A DNA stretch of 64,000 nt from Caprella mutica (GCA_947561585.1 CANNZV010001872.1:1-64000); one strand, 5' to 3'; positions 23,075 to 35,270 are shown, counted from the first letter of the stretch. Notes: generated by a model from the sequence alone, not told the origin. Numbers and translations are program-made.

Positions 23075-23346
23075 GACTTGGTATTAACTAAAGTAATTAG
23101 CGAATAACTGTAGGACTTGGTATTAACTAAAGTAATTAGCGAATAACTGTAGGACTTGGTATTAACTAAAGTAATTAGCGAATAACTGTAGGACTTGGTA
23201 TTAACTAAAGTAATTAGCGAGTAACTATAGGACTTGGTATTAACTAAAGTAATTAGCGAGTAACTATAGGACTTGGTATTAACTAAAGTAATTAGCGAGT
23301 AACTATAGGACTTGGTATTAACTAAAGTAATTAGCGAGTAACTACA
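23075..23346 (+). repeat. 39-bp minisatellite, 7 units
   Basis: The unit starts ACTTGGTATTAACTAAAGTA. Units 1-3 carry GAATAACTGT and later ones GAGTAACTAT, so two sub-blocks can be told apart. The minus-strand 134-residue frame over it is a by-product of the 39-bp period. Confidence 0.93.
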
Positions 23347-23349
23347 GTG

Positions 23350-23503
23350 TGTTGGTGACATTTCTAGTCCTCATATCTGCTATCATTGGTAGTAAGATGG
23401 TACCATTTTGAATATTAACTATATAAGTTATTGTAATGCTAATTATTTATTCTTAATAGTTTTAGAGATGTTCTTGGTGAAGCCCAAGACTTCTACAACA
23501 GCC
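23350..23503 (-). repeat. Dispersed repeat DR-3, copy 2
   Basis: Reverse complement of 6108-6260, with small differences in the AT-rich middle. It abuts the 39-bp array, whose last unit runs into it. Confidence 0.75.
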
Positions 23504-24306
23504 TGCACTATAACAGTACAATCAGAACTATAGTCTCTATAAACCAATTTTAATGGTCACTAGAATATAATAAACTGGTTGAGACAAATCTAATTAGTTT
23601 TCAGCGAAGTAAGGTAAATAAAACCAAAGATTACTCGAGTATAACATATGAAGACAGGTAACCAGATGGATTAAACTTATCATAGAATAGGCAAATTTAA
23701 AGGGTGCAGTCATATAATTTAACTGTAATTCGATAAACTATAGGAACAGATATGATAAAAGGATAAATTAATCAGCACACTGAGTTAAATGAACTGTGTA
23801 TAGGTATATAGTAGATAGAAAAAAGACATTATAATGTCATATAATAAAATATAGGAACTATTTAAAATATATAATTAGCTCAATATATGGGGTAGTATAT
23901 ATATAATTTTAGGCTAATATTATTAATTAATATTATCATAATTCCCATTTTATGTCTAGAACATATAAAAATTGATCAGAAAATACTTTCGCATTAAAGA
24001 ATACAGAACCGTGAAAAAAAAAATTAAGCTTTGGTAACTAACATCACAGCCACGTGCGTGTGAGTTTGTGAATGGGAGTGTGCCTGCCCATTATGTGGTG
24101 GGGAGTGTTCAGTCATTTCCTCCCCGGGGGAGTGAGAGGAAGTGATGGGGAAGGGATGCGAGAGTGAAAGTGAAACAAACGAGAAAGGAAACTAACGACA
24201 GGGAAAACTGTAGGAAATTAGGAACAGTGGAAACAATAACAAAAGCTCTAGAGGGTGAGAACTAAGCGGATATTCTCAATAAAGAACTCAACTAATTGTA
24301 ATGGAT
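23504..24306. other. Unassigned, with a GC-richer patch at 24040-24200
   Basis: The patch contains CCTCCCCGGGGGAGTGAGAG and short ATG frames on the minus strand. It could be a promoter or first exon, but nothing proves it. Confidence 0.35.
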
Positions 24307-24355
24307 ATTATAAAATTGGTCTGGGTACACGATGACAAATTTGTAAGGTTGGAAA
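24307..24355 (+). repeat. Dispersed repeat DR-4, copy 2
   Basis: Nearly identical to 16692-16740 over ATTGGTCTGGGTACACGATG and beyond. Confidence 0.65.
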
Positions 24356-24492
24356 TTAATTGAAAATTTAGAGAACTGTGAATAGTGAAATAAAAATAAT
24401 GCAATGACTTCTCTTTGATATTTAATATCTATTAATACGAATTCATTACCGTATTTTCAATATTATTTATCACCTTTAATAACTTGTAATTT

Positions 24493-24574
24493 TGTATTGA
24501 CTGTAAATAGATATTGTATGAATGTTCTTCACCGAAAGAGTTCATCCCTAGTGGAATACTATTTGTATCTCAGG
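24493..24574 (-). repeat. Solo inverted copy of the 71-bp satellite
   Basis: Slightly more than one unit in reverse orientation (TTCTTCACCGAAAGAGTTCA, CCCTAGTGGAATA). It lies 1.7 kb beyond the main array. Confidence 0.88.
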
Positions 24575-24803
24575 AAAGGAATTAATTCCGTATTCATGAC
24601 TCATGATGTAACCTCAGAATGGTAAAGCCGTTCTGTCACCTCTATACCATTTCACAAAATCTGAGTCGGTAAATTCATTGAATAGAAACTCTATTTAAAC
24701 GTAATTTGTCGGTACCGTTTGATGTTACCGTTAGGTCAGATTTTGCTTCCAAGAAATTCTTTGAGGTGATCTAACTATTGACTAGATGTTATAAGTGAAT
24801 TCT

Positions 24804-25490
24804 GTGTCCCTATATTGCTAATGGTGTCCCTATATTGCTAATGGTGTCCCTATATTGCTAATGGTGTCCCTATATTGCTAATGGTGTCCCTATATTGCCA
24901 ATGGTGTCCCTATATTGCCAATGGTGTCCCTATATTGCCAATGGTGTCCCTGTATTGCCAATGGTGTCCCTATATTGCTAATGGTGTCCCTATATTGCCA
25001 ATGGTGTCCCTATATTGCCAATGGTGTCCCTATATTGCCAATGGTGTCCCTGTATTGCCAATGGTGTCCCTATATTGCTAATGGTGTCCCTATATTGCCA
25101 ATGGTGTCCCTATATTGCTAATGGTGTCCCTGTATTGCTAATGGTGTCCCTATATTGCCAATGGTGTCCCTATATTGCCAATGGTGTCCCTATATTGCCA
25201 ATGGTGTCCCTATATTGCCAATGGTGTCCCTGTATTGCCAATGGTGTCCCTATATTGCCAATGGTGTCCCTATATTGCCAATGGTGTCCCTATATTGCTA
25301 ATGGTGTCCCTATATTGCTAATGGTGTCCCTGTATTGCTAATGGTGTCCCTGTATTGCTAATGGTGTCCCTATATTGCTAATGGTGTCCCTATATTGCCA
25401 ATGGTGTCCCTATATTGCTAATGGTGTCCCTATATTGCTAATGGCGTCCCTATATTGCCAATGGTGTCCCTATATTGCCAACAGTGTCCT
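24804..25490 (+). repeat. 20-bp minisatellite, about 34 units
   Basis: The unit is GTGTCCCTATATTGCYAATG. C/T and A/G variants alternate in blocks. The right flank (AACAGTGTCCTAATTTGG) matches a single-copy locus at 30863. Confidence 0.95.
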
Positions 25491-27044
25491 AATTTGGTTA
25501 CTTTTTTTCCACTACAAAAAGGATGACATTAAAATATTATCCAAAACATATTCTTTACAATCACTCAATCACAATAGATTATTTGACGATATGACCCCTG
25601 TAAATTATTTAGCCTAGCATTATATACAGAAGTCACACTATAGTTCATAAGGGTCACATTGCCACCGAATAACAAGCAATGATGAGCTTTAAGAGCAATC
25701 GGTTCTAACCAAATGGTTGGCACTGCATTTGCTCGTTAGGAAAGGCGCCTCACGACCTCACTTATGAAATACTGTTCACAAAAATACATTATTAGATGGT
25801 TAGCAAAGACTTTTAATGGTGCTGTTAATACGCTACGGAAAAGGACATTTCTTTAAAATATATATAGATAAGACTAGAATATCAAAGTGTTTGCATTATA
25901 TTATTATTTTTAAAAACTTACAATTTACATATTTATTTATACATTATTCTGGAATTTTTCCTTCAGTATTAAAATTTTTTTTTTTTTGTGAATAGAGAAT
26001 AGAAATATCAAACATTAATTTTAAAAATCCAAATAAATCAACACATTTATACTAAGAAGGCAATCGAAACAAAGGACATAAAAAAAGAAGACTAATAGAA
26101 TAGTGATTGCATGATTAACTCTTAACGAAAGGCACATATGAAGTTGGTTGAAAACAGTAACCCATAATATGAAAAAAATTTACACTTTGTGGGTGAAATG
26201 AAAATGGAGTAAGTTAACCCAAGTTTTGAAATGTTGGTTAAAATAACCCACATTTGAACAGAATTATCTCTAGTGAAAATAGAACCACTAGCTAATGGAA
26301 ATCTGTTGGTTACTTCAAACCACAACTGTTGGTTAGATTAAACAGATGTTGGTAGAAGGAACTAAAAGATGCATAGCTTGAAAAAACTGTTAATTAGTTA
26401 CCTGTGGGTATCTTCAAAGGCAAGCACGTGCACCGAGAAAAGCTACTCAGTGTTCATTAAATCACAAAAAATAAACACCTGTGAACGGTATTTAGAATCA
26501 TATAAGAATCACACCAAATATGAATTGAATATCGTAGTAAAACTTCAAATAGGTAATTTAAAGAAAAATAAAGTATTTATTAATAGTTGAATTTTCTAAT
26601 CCGTTTTTTAATTCATATCTGGTAACTGTTGCTTTACCCTATCTATGATGATTAACAGAATCGCTTACGATTTAACAAATTTCCCAATGTTAGCCTTTAA
26701 AACAATGGAAATGAATTTAAGGTTTATATCGCAATAACCACCATCTTCTGCAAGCAAATTCAAAATAATGATATGTAATAAAACATATATTTCGCTGAGA
26801 AATATACTGTATTCTGACGAAGGCTTTAAAATAACGTGAATAAATTAATATAATGAGTGATTAGAGTCACGATTTCTTTTTCTAGAGTTGCATAATAAAT
26901 AACGCAATGTTTAACAATTAAAGACATACACAATGTTATAAGAGTAATGAAGGAATTTAAAACCTCAAACAATTAAAATAAAACATGCAATATCTTAGAG
27001 AGGTGATAAATCAAAGGAATAGTAATAATTATCTATGTGCAATA
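25491..27044. other. Unassigned AT-rich stretch
   Basis: No convincing gene. At 26190-26345 a loose motif (TGTTGGTTA, AACCCA) recurs in both orientations. The 73-codon frame at 26369-26590 includes a DR-1-like GAGAAAAGCTACTCAGTG and is not called. Confidence 0.4.
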
Positions 27045-27385
27045 ATATCTAAGATACAGGTAGCAATTAATATCTGCAATTGTATCTAGCATACAGTTAT
27101 AAATTTCCATTTACAATCGTATCTAAGATACAGTTAGGAATTTTCATCTACAATCGTATTTAGGATACAAATAGGAATTTCATTTGCAGCAAACGTATCT
27201 ATGATACAGATAAGAATTTTCATCTAAAATCGTATCTAAGATACAGTTAGGAAATCATCTACAATCGTATCTAAGATGCAGTTAGGAAATCATCTACAAT
27301 CGTATCTAAGATACAGTTAGGAATTTTCATCTACAATCTTATCTAAAATGCAGTTATGAATTTTATGAGCAATCGCATCTATAAA
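27045..27385 (+). repeat. Degenerate 37-bp minisatellite, about 9 units
   Basis: Units contain the palindrome GTATCTAAGATAC and then AGTTAGGAATTTTCATC. Units vary in length and sequence, so this is an older array. Confidence 0.82.
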
Positions 27386-28380
27386 TAGTTATGAATTACA
27401 TTTCCAGTCTTTTTTTTTATTAAATTCATGTCATGGTTCAATGTTCTTCAAATAAAATGTAAAACTAGTATACATAGAATTCCAATTTAGTGAAACTTCT
27501 ATTGAATGATGTGTTGATGGTTATCTTGTAATTGATTGGATAGCACTGGATTGACATCATCGAGTGAGATCAGACATATCGTGGGATAAGCTTAACTTAA
27601 AAAGGTGTTACTCAGTTTACGGTAATTACATGTCTACAAGTTGAGACACTGGTCGTGATAGACTAAATAAACACTAAATTGAAGAGGATCGCCCAATTGA
27701 ACAGTTTATGGCAAAATTCAAAGGGTCATTGAAAGGGAAGAACTATTTTTGGATTGGTAGTTCATTTCGTATGTACGTATATATATTCTTCTTTGCCGTT
27801 CTGTACTATTTTCCATACACATAACAAAGCAGATCACATTGCGTAACCTGTGAAATAAACAAGAAAAGCTCAACTGAAATAAATAAATAAACAAACATAT
27901 TTCAAAGATTGCGCAATTTTCTGATTTATTCGTTCGAGTCCAGAGCAGCTGTACAGTGATTTGTACTTTCTCCTTCGGTAGGAATAACATAGAATGGTAT
28001 GATGACAGTACCGAGAGGGACTGTACAGTGCTCAGACAAAGCAATGACAACCGAGAAAATAAAAAACAAATAAAGCAAAAATGTCTTAGATTAACTCAAC
28101 TGATAACAACTCAGTTAATCAATATCATTGCTAAAACTTGATTAAAGATAAATGAGAAAATTATGAATCATAAATTTAAATCAGAGAATGACTCATACAT
28201 GTTTCAAGACACCAAAATAGTCATCGTGAATTAACATATCTGGTTGGTAAAACCTGTCAAAAATATCCTATAACCGAAGAGGGAATAACAAGATTGCCAA
28301 AACAACCACCATAGTAAAGGATATGTCCAGTCATCTTTATTTAGAAGTATATTGAAAGAGAATGGAGTATCATTTATAGT
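27386..28380. other. Unassigned AT-rich stretch
   Basis: A 110-codon minus-strand frame (27718-28050) has no recognised domain or splice pattern. I left it uncalled. Confidence 0.4.
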
Positions 28381-29407
28381 AAAGCTGTGAGCGATACAAT
28401 ACGATATCTCTCACTGTGAAGCTGTGAGCGATACAATACGATATCTCTCACTGTGAAGCTGTGAGCAATACAATACGATATCTCTCACTGTAAAGCTGTG
28501 AGCGATACAATACGATATCTCTCACTGTAAAGCTGTGAGCGATACAATACGATATCTCTCACTGTGAAGCTGTGAGCGATACAATACGATATCTCTCACT
28601 GTAAAGCTGTGAGCGATACAATACGATATCTCTCACTGTAAAGCTGTGAGCGATACAATACGATATCTCTCACTGTAAAGCTGTGAGCGATACAATACGA
28701 TATCTCTCACTGTAAAGCTGTGAGCGATACAATACGATATCTCTCACTGTAAAGCTGTGAGCGATACAATACGATATCTCTCACTGTAAAGCTGTGAGCG
28801 ATACAATACGATATCTCTCACTGTGAAGCTGTGAGCGATACAATACGATATCTCTCACTGTAAAGCTGTGAGCAATACAATACGATATCTCTCACTGTAA
28901 AGCTGTGAGCGATACAATACGATATCTCTCACTGTAAAGCTGTGAGCGATACAATACGATATCTCTCACTGTGAAGCTGTGAGCGATACAATACGATATC
29001 TCTCACTGTAAAGCTGTGAGCGATACAATACGATATCTCTCACTGTAAAGCTGTGAGCGATACAATACGATATCTCTCACTGTAAAGCTGTGAGCGATAC
29101 AATACGATATCTCTCACTGTAAAGCTGTGAGCGATACAATACGATATCTCTCACTGTGAAGCTGTGAGCGATACAATACGATATCTCTCACTGTGAAGCT
29201 GTGAGCGATACAATACGATATCTCTCACTGTAAAGCTGTGAGCGATACAATACGATATCTCTCACTGTAAAGCTGTGAGCGATACAATACGATATCTCTC
29301 ACTGTAAAGCTGTGAGCGATACAATACGATATCTCTCACTGTGAAGCTGTGAGCGATACAATACGATATCTCTCACTGTGAAGCTGTGAGCGAAACAATA
29401 CGATATC
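28381..29407 (+). repeat. 37-bp satellite, about 28 units
   Basis: The unit starts GCTGTGAGCGATACAATACG. Almost every unit is identical apart from GTAAAG/GTGAAG. GTGAG and CTCAC within each unit can pair. Units are directly adjacent with no spacers, so it is not a CRISPR array. Confidence 0.96.
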
Positions 29408-30588
29408 GTTATTCTATCAGCATGTTTATATCATAGGAGAGGATGGTCAATTCGTATGCATACCATAACATAGGTGCTTTTTCAATTCAATTCTGGACTG
29501 TAATTCAAAAGAATTGAATTTTCTCTGTTGAAAATTAAGCAGAACTGAATGTTTAAAAGAACTGAAATATCATTTAAAACGACATTATTAAATACTTTTA
29601 CGAAGTAAAATTTATGTAGAAATTATAATTGAGCACAAAAGAATTTTTTATCTAGGTATTTTATGATGTGATTTTATTAGTTTTATACAACCAACCAATA
29701 AATTATATTCGAATGTAAAATGAAAATGCAAGTTAGTATTCAACATCAGGAACATTAAAAAGTTAAACAGGAGCACTAATTGCTACTTTCTTTTGGTTGC
29801 ATTAGATATTCTACGATGCCTGGAAAGTGAAATCCTGCGAAAAAGAGAAATCGCAAGAAAACCTCAGCATCAACCACTAAATATTCCAAACACACACGCT
29901 TTTGTACCCTCCACACCGGTTATACTAACCTAAAACCTATGCAGAACCTATCAGATTATCTTAAAACAATTTCAAAATGGAAGATAATCTAAAATTTACC
30001 TTACAAATGGCAGTCCTATAAATTCGCTCTGAAATATTGAATCTACATAAACTTACAAACTAGACTTGATAAAATATATTAAATAGGTATGTACTCAGCT
30101 CCCAACAACCGGTATAATGTGGTTAGTTACTGGAAGCAACCGCATGACGTCATAGGTCTCTCTCTCTTAAATTCTGAGGGTCAATAAGGGGCTCAGTGTG
30201 ACGGTGTGCGTGGTGAGGGGAGGTGCTTGCCTAGTGAGCTGCTGCAGCTTTCACTGGGCCTTAGAAATAACTTCAGCAATTTGAAATATTTAACACACGA
30301 GTAAAAATAAAAACAATAATCTTTAATGGATGCCTATATAAGAAATAACTTCAGAAATTTAAAATATTTAACACACGAGTACCAATAACCAAAGGATATA
30401 ATTTAATGTAGTATTTTCATTGCAGATTTCCAGCAAGTGTTCCATATACTAGAGGCTGTGAAGCTTGAGTGGGATAATAAATAGTAATTAAATAAATAGT
30501 ATGTGCCAGTAATTAATAAACAATATATAGAAAAGGGAAAAAAGCTACAATGCTGATGAGAGGGTGAGTAAATTTATATAAATATTTA
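29408..30588. other. Unassigned, with a 77-bp duplication at 30263-30390
   Basis: AGAAATAACTTCAGCAATTT and the following 30 bases are repeated once 77 bp further on. A GC-richer patch at 30140-30260 was not identifiable. Confidence 0.4.
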
Positions 30589-30821
30589 AGGGGTAAGTTA
30601 CGAATTATCGGTCAGTTTCACACCTTCGGTCATATAAGAAAAACTATATCATTATTTTATTTAAGTTTGGTATCCATGATACCTTCAGTTATTATGGATA
30701 CCAACCTTCAGGTATCACGGATACCAACCTTCAGGTATCATGGATGCCAATAATAAAAAATAAAAATTATTATTAGGTTTTTTTTATATGACCAAATATT
30801 TGAAATTCGTAACTTACCCTA
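30589..30821. mobile_element. MITE family A with a partly multiplied core
   Basis: The left end reads GGGTAAGTTACGAATTATCG and the right ends CGTAACTTACCCTA. The core arm is present in three to four copies (30669-30750), an early expansion. Confidence 0.87.
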
Positions 30822-30862
30822 ATATGTTATTTTTTGAATAATGGATGCAGGACTTACATCCT

Positions 30863-30907
30863 CTGTGTCCCTATGTTACTAACTGTGTCCTATTTGGCTA
30901 GCTTTTA
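30863..30907 (+). repeat. Single-copy relative of the 20-bp minisatellite
   Basis: TGTGTCCCTATGTTACTAAC followed by TGTGTCCTATTTGGCTAGC parallels the right border of the 24804-25490 array. It may represent the pre-amplification sequence. Confidence 0.6.
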
Positions 30908-32310
30908 TCTAACTAAACGGTGTACTTTCATGTGATAATTTCAACACTCACTTTGCCCACATACCAAATTTATAAAAATGTAGTTAAATATTAACATAAA
31001 TAAATATTAAATAACATCATTTAGTTGAGCGAGCTCTGTAATTTTTTAAACTAATTTTACAGTTATCTATTATTAGTTATTATAAGAAGTTAGAATTCAA
31101 TATGTGATATTCAATTTAGAAGTGATTTTAATTAAATTATGTTTCAACCATTTTTTGTATTAAAATAAAAATGTTATTTTAGTGAGTATTGCACTAATTT
31201 TATATTGATATTTAATATTAATATCTATACTAGAAGTTTACTAAAATATCACATTTACCTATTTTTTATTATTTTGATATTGATATTTTATTATGGCATA
31301 TAAACGTCTTAACGTTTGATATAAAAATAATTATATATATAATTTATATATTTAACAAATTATCAAAAATATACAAATATAATTAGGTTAAAAAAATTCA
31401 ATTAAAAAAATTGTTCCAGACATGGCAAATACTATAATTAAAATATAATAAAACTATTAACATTTTAAATCTCAATTTCATCAAAAACTGTTCTCTAAAA
31501 TACGTCACGTTATTGTTATTATTCTGTCAAGTTTCAATTGTTTTCAATTATCCAAACCATTTAAATTCACAACTCTCGAGAAAGAATACAAAAATATTAA
31601 AATTCATGATTCCGTGTAAATATATAATGATGTATATTGGTGAGAATCAATCAAAGGTAATGGAAGACTTCACCACTCACCACGACTCAAAAATCACCAA
31701 TCACCACGATTCACCATTACCTAATTTACTAGGTACAAATTAACCAGTTTCCTTTCAAACTGCCTAAATCAATTAACATCATATCTCAAGACAAATATGC
31801 ATTTTTTAAAACACGTGATTTATCAAGAATATTTATAAAAACTATACGAACAATTTTATTTAAAATTTCCATCAGTAGTGTTTTATGAAACTTTTAGAGA
31901 TTTTTCCATAAATAGTATTTAATTAGTTAGTGTTAATCATTTAAATTAAACAATATAATTAGCTCTAAACAATGCAATTCACTTTTACGGAACATCCTCT
32001 AATTGAAGAACAAAAGAAACTGTTTTAAACATTTAGAAAAGTTTGAGTTTCCCACACGTGCGCCAAACCGCGGGAAAGATCCCCAGATTTTCCCACGCGA
32101 GTCCCACGACTCGCAGAATACATTTTATAGAGCTGCCAAAAGTGCATTTCTTCCTTGAGAAGTAATTAGCGCCTTTTCCACAGTTTAGACAAACACTAAG
32201 TGTGTACTTTGCCCTCTGTGAATTACTACTTTCGGATGATATACAAATTAAAGTGTTGATATGAGGTAAATAGATGCACATGTGGTAAGATTTCACTTGA
32301 TGGTATGTGA
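30908..32310. other. Unassigned very AT-rich stretch
   Basis: No gene was recognised. A GC-richer patch lies at 32045-32125 (CCACACGTGCGCCAAACC). The 100-codon minus frame at 32033 has no recognised domain. Confidence 0.4.
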
Positions 32311-33045
32311 GGGAATACATATACAGTACCTTCATCTACAGTAACTTCATCTACAGTACCTTCATCTACAGTACCTTCATCTACAGTACCTTCATCTACA
32401 GTACCTTCATCTACAGTACCTTCAACTACTGTACCTTCAACTACTGTACCTTCAACTACAGTACCTTCAACTACAGTACCTTCATCTACAGTACCTTCAT
32501 CTACAGTACCTTCATCTACAGTAACTTCATCTACAGTACCTTCAACTACTGCACCTTCATCTACAGTACCTTCAACTACAGTAACTTCAACTACTGTACC
32601 TTCAACTACTGTACCTTCAACTACAGTACCTTCAACTACAGTACCTTCAACTACTGTACCTTCAACTATTGTACCTTCATCTACACTACCTTCAACTAAG
32701 GAACCTCCAACTACTGTACCTTCATCTACAGTGAAGGATAAATCTACTGTACCTTCATCTATTGTACCTTCATCTACAGTGAAGGATAAATCTACTGTAC
32801 CTTCATCTATTGTACCTTCATCTACAGTGAAGGATAAATCTACTGTACCTCCAACTACTGTACCTTCATCTACAGTGAAGGATAAATCTACTGTACCTTC
32901 ATGTGCAAGGTCGCGGCCACAAAGATCACTCGAAGGTAGTAACCTTCTTCTACAGTTTAACCTTTTTCAGGCTGCATATTTGACCACAATTGTAAAAAAA
33001 CACAATATACTGAACATGTCCAGCCGATGTGATGTCCAGATATAA
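32311..33045 (+). CDS. Possible Pro/Thr/Ser-rich repeat exon (open frame, no ATG)
   Basis: One frame stays open for 244 codons from just after a TGA at 32308 to a stop at 33043. It reads as VPSST/VPSTT pentads and then three 16-residue repeats starting VKDKSTVPSS, ending in a non-repetitive basic tail. A mucin-like or surface/structural protein exon is one reading. TACAG at 32322-32326 could be an acceptor. Against it, another frame through the first array is also open because the unit is 15 bp, and no ATG or homologue was seen. The function is unknown. Confidence 0.25.
   Translation, partial: GNTYTVPSSTVTSSTVPSSTVPSSTVPSSTVPSSTVPSTTVPSTTVPSTTVPSTTVPSSTVPSSTVPSSTVTSSTVPSTTAPSSTVPSTTVTSTTVPSTTVPSTTVPSTTVPSTTVPSTIVPSSTLPSTKEPPTTVPSSTVKDKSTVPSSIVPSSTVKDKSTVPSSIVPSSTVKDKSTVPPTTVPSSTVKDKSTVPSCARSRPQRSLEGSNLLLQFNLFQAAYLTTIVKKHNILNMSSRCDVQI
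32327..32730 (+). repeat. 15-bp minisatellite, about 27 units
   Basis: The unit is GTACCTTCAWCTACA. W (A or T) and other substitutions vary along the array without shifting register. Confidence 0.93.
32731..32903 (+). repeat. 48-bp compound minisatellite, about 3.5 units
   Basis: The unit begins GTGAAGGATAAATCTACTGT and then carries two 15-bp units of the adjoining array. It is a secondary expansion on top of the 15-bp array. Confidence 0.88.
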
Positions 33046-33311
33046 AGTAACTTAATTCAAAATTTGAAGGTAATTTATTTAGCACTAAAATCGATGTTTG
33101 TTTCTTAATTTACGTACACTATCACTTTTTCATTTTCAGTGTTTAGTTTTTTCGTGCGTTTGACAACAGCGATTCAGAAATAGAAAAAAAATGATAGTGC
33201 GGTTAACGGCAAAGAAAATAATAGTGTTCACCTCCCTTATATTATCGCAATAGTTTAAAAACATATCGGTACATAATAGAGAATGTTATGAAACGATTTA
33301 CCGTTCATATA

Positions 33312-33465
33312 TAGGGCAGGTTACGAGTTATCGTGCAGTGACACAGTCTCGATCATATAAAAAAAGTACGTAATGATTATTAATTAATCAGGTATTTTAT
33401 AATGTATGAACTTTTTTTATATGATCGATAAAATGGAACTGTACGATAACTCGGAACTTACCCTA
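33312..33465. mobile_element. MITE family A, diverged copy
   Basis: The ends are TAGGGCAGGTTACGAGTTAT and CGGAACTTACCCTA, with arms including CTCGATCATATAA. The core is lost. Confidence 0.8.
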
Positions 33466-33867
33466 GATACAACTTTTAAGGGTTGTTAAAAAAGAAAGAA
33501 ATAAAATTTAATTTTCAGCGTAAAATTTAAAATAGACACATATTAACGACGATAATTAATAAATAATATTTACAGTAACAGACAATATGCCTATTATAAT
33601 CTAAGTAACTGGAACAGTTATTCCCGTCCCTCACATGAGTATTTAACCACCCTATACCCATTGCTACCACCAACTCAAGAGAGTATCTTACCACTTTCAC
33701 CACAACTTTCGTCATATCCTGTGCGCTTTAACCCGTTAGCACCAAAAACAAAACTTGCTAAACAAAAAGAAACCGGTAATAACGGGTAATTCATAAAAAA
33801 TCTAATACCACTAGACACAGTATTTACAATTTAGATAAATTTCACAATAAATTACTACTGAATAATA
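33466..33867. other. Unassigned stretch
   Basis: No supported gene. A 62-codon minus frame at 33527 is not called. Confidence 0.4.
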
Positions 33868-34143
33868 TGGGGTCGGACTGTCCACATTTTAGGACACGTA
33901 TATATAATAACTATTATTTGACATTATTTACGTGTTCGAAAATATAAAACCGTCCGATAATTAGGGTAAGTTCCGAATTATCGGTCAGTTCCACATCTTC
34001 AGTCATATAAGAAAAAAAAACGATATAAAAATAATTATTTCACTAGGATAGTAAAATAATAATTATATTGTTTTTTAATTTTTATATTACCGAAGATGTG
34101 GAACTGACCGATAATTAAGAACTAACCCTATGAGCTTATCCTA
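33868..34143. mobile_element. MITE family A copy interrupted by another family A copy
   Basis: The left part (CGGACTGTCCACATTTTAGG) and right part (AAAACCGTCCGATAAT) pair as family A ends. The right end is cut at 33961 and appears to resume at 34131 (GAGCTTATCCTA). Confidence 0.6.
33962..34130. mobile_element. MITE family A, nested inner copy
   Basis: The ends are TAGGGTAAGTTCCGAATTAT and AAGAACTAACCCTA with TA on both sides. The arms contain TTCCACATCTTC. The short AT core lacks the GGTATCC palindrome. Confidence 0.85.
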
Positions 34144-35015
34144 ATACACTAAGAAAGAAAAGTTTTACTTACAGCAGTTAATTTAATTTAACGTAGTACC
34201 TCTTACTGATAAGATGAATTCTACAAAGGAAAGCTGGAAGTGTGTCGTAACTACACACTTCAGGTGGCAGTAGGTCTCAGCATTTAAGTGTGTTATTGTA
34301 ACGCATCCATTGACAGATTAAACACACCAAGAAAGTAGTAGAGATAAGAAAGTAGTAGAGATAAGAAAGTTAGGATAGATAAGGATTTTCTAATTCCTAG
34401 AGAGGCGCCCAAGCGGAACTGTGAAGGATGTCCCACATAAACTTAGCCCTCTCCTTCAAGTATATAAAATGCTAACTAAATAATAGATAGTAATGCCGAG
34501 AACTAATATCTAACTAAAAGGAATACTGTTAATATAAGTTTTTCAAAGAAAGTGTTTAAGCAGGACACCCTGTACGGTAAATTGTACATTCGTGATTAAT
34601 TGTTTAATATTGAACATATAATTGATCTAAGTAGAACTCAGGCACGTTGAATACGTTATGGTATGAATATATACCATACAGTGCACCTTTCTATACCCTG
34701 AAACCAAATCAGAACACTGTATCACATTCTGTGTACCCACCATTAGTGTTACTTTGACGTCAGAGTCGCTAGTAGAATCATAGAATGTATGTGTACTGTA
34801 TTACTGTAACTAAATCAACAAATTGAATGAAACTATGAAATCAATTTCAAGATTCATTCACAGCAATACATTCTATATATCAGCTTAAAAATGTTTCTGA
34901 CGTAGTTCCTTGATAGCTACGATGTTGCAACATGAGATATGTTTTTCCGTATCCGGTTACGTAAGAGCGATATCCTCCTGTAGCTTTCACATTGGTGACA
35001 TCTAGCAATGTAATC
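34144..35015. other. Unassigned stretch
   Basis: A short 17-bp repeat (GAAAGTAGTAGAGATAA) occurs at 34331-34372. Nothing else was recognised. Confidence 0.4.
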
Positions 35016-35270
35016 TATACTATAAGAGCCGCGTCTGTCTGTCCGTCCGTGTGTCACGATTTAATTAAGAAATACATATTGAAATAAAAAAACTAATAAA
35101 TTTTGACCATGGCTACGGGGCAAACTATAATATCAATAGTTTCTAAAATCATAGTAAAGAATAATTTAGTTAAATCAACCTATGTGTATTGATAATACGT
35201 ACATTCATTTAAATATATTGGTAAACCCATTATATAAACTGCATTATCAACAACAGGTACTGAACTAGTT
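35016..35270 (+). repeat. Dispersed repeat DR-2, copy 1
   Basis: It starts TATAAGAGCCGCGTCTGTCT and ends with AACAGGTACTGAACTAGT. It shares start, end and length with 43921-44171, but the middle has diverged. The TCTGTCTGTCCGTCCG start is common in animal transposon ends. The class is unknown. Confidence 0.7.

Noticed and set aside
22957..23361. 134-codon minus-strand frame with repeated SLITLVNTKSYSY
   Set aside because: It follows the 39-bp array, whose length is a multiple of three. The flanking residues show no domain.
24040..24200. GC-richer patch as a promoter or first exon
   Set aside because: Short ATG frames only, with no downstream exon that could be linked to it.
28381..29407. 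CRISPR-like direct repeat array
   Set aside because: Repeats are contiguous with no unique spacers, and the context is a eukaryotic genome.
32307..32699. 130-codon frame of YSTFI/NYCTF repeats
   Set aside because: It is an alternative frame of the same 15-bp array and ends with it. The VPSST frame extends further and is the better candidate.
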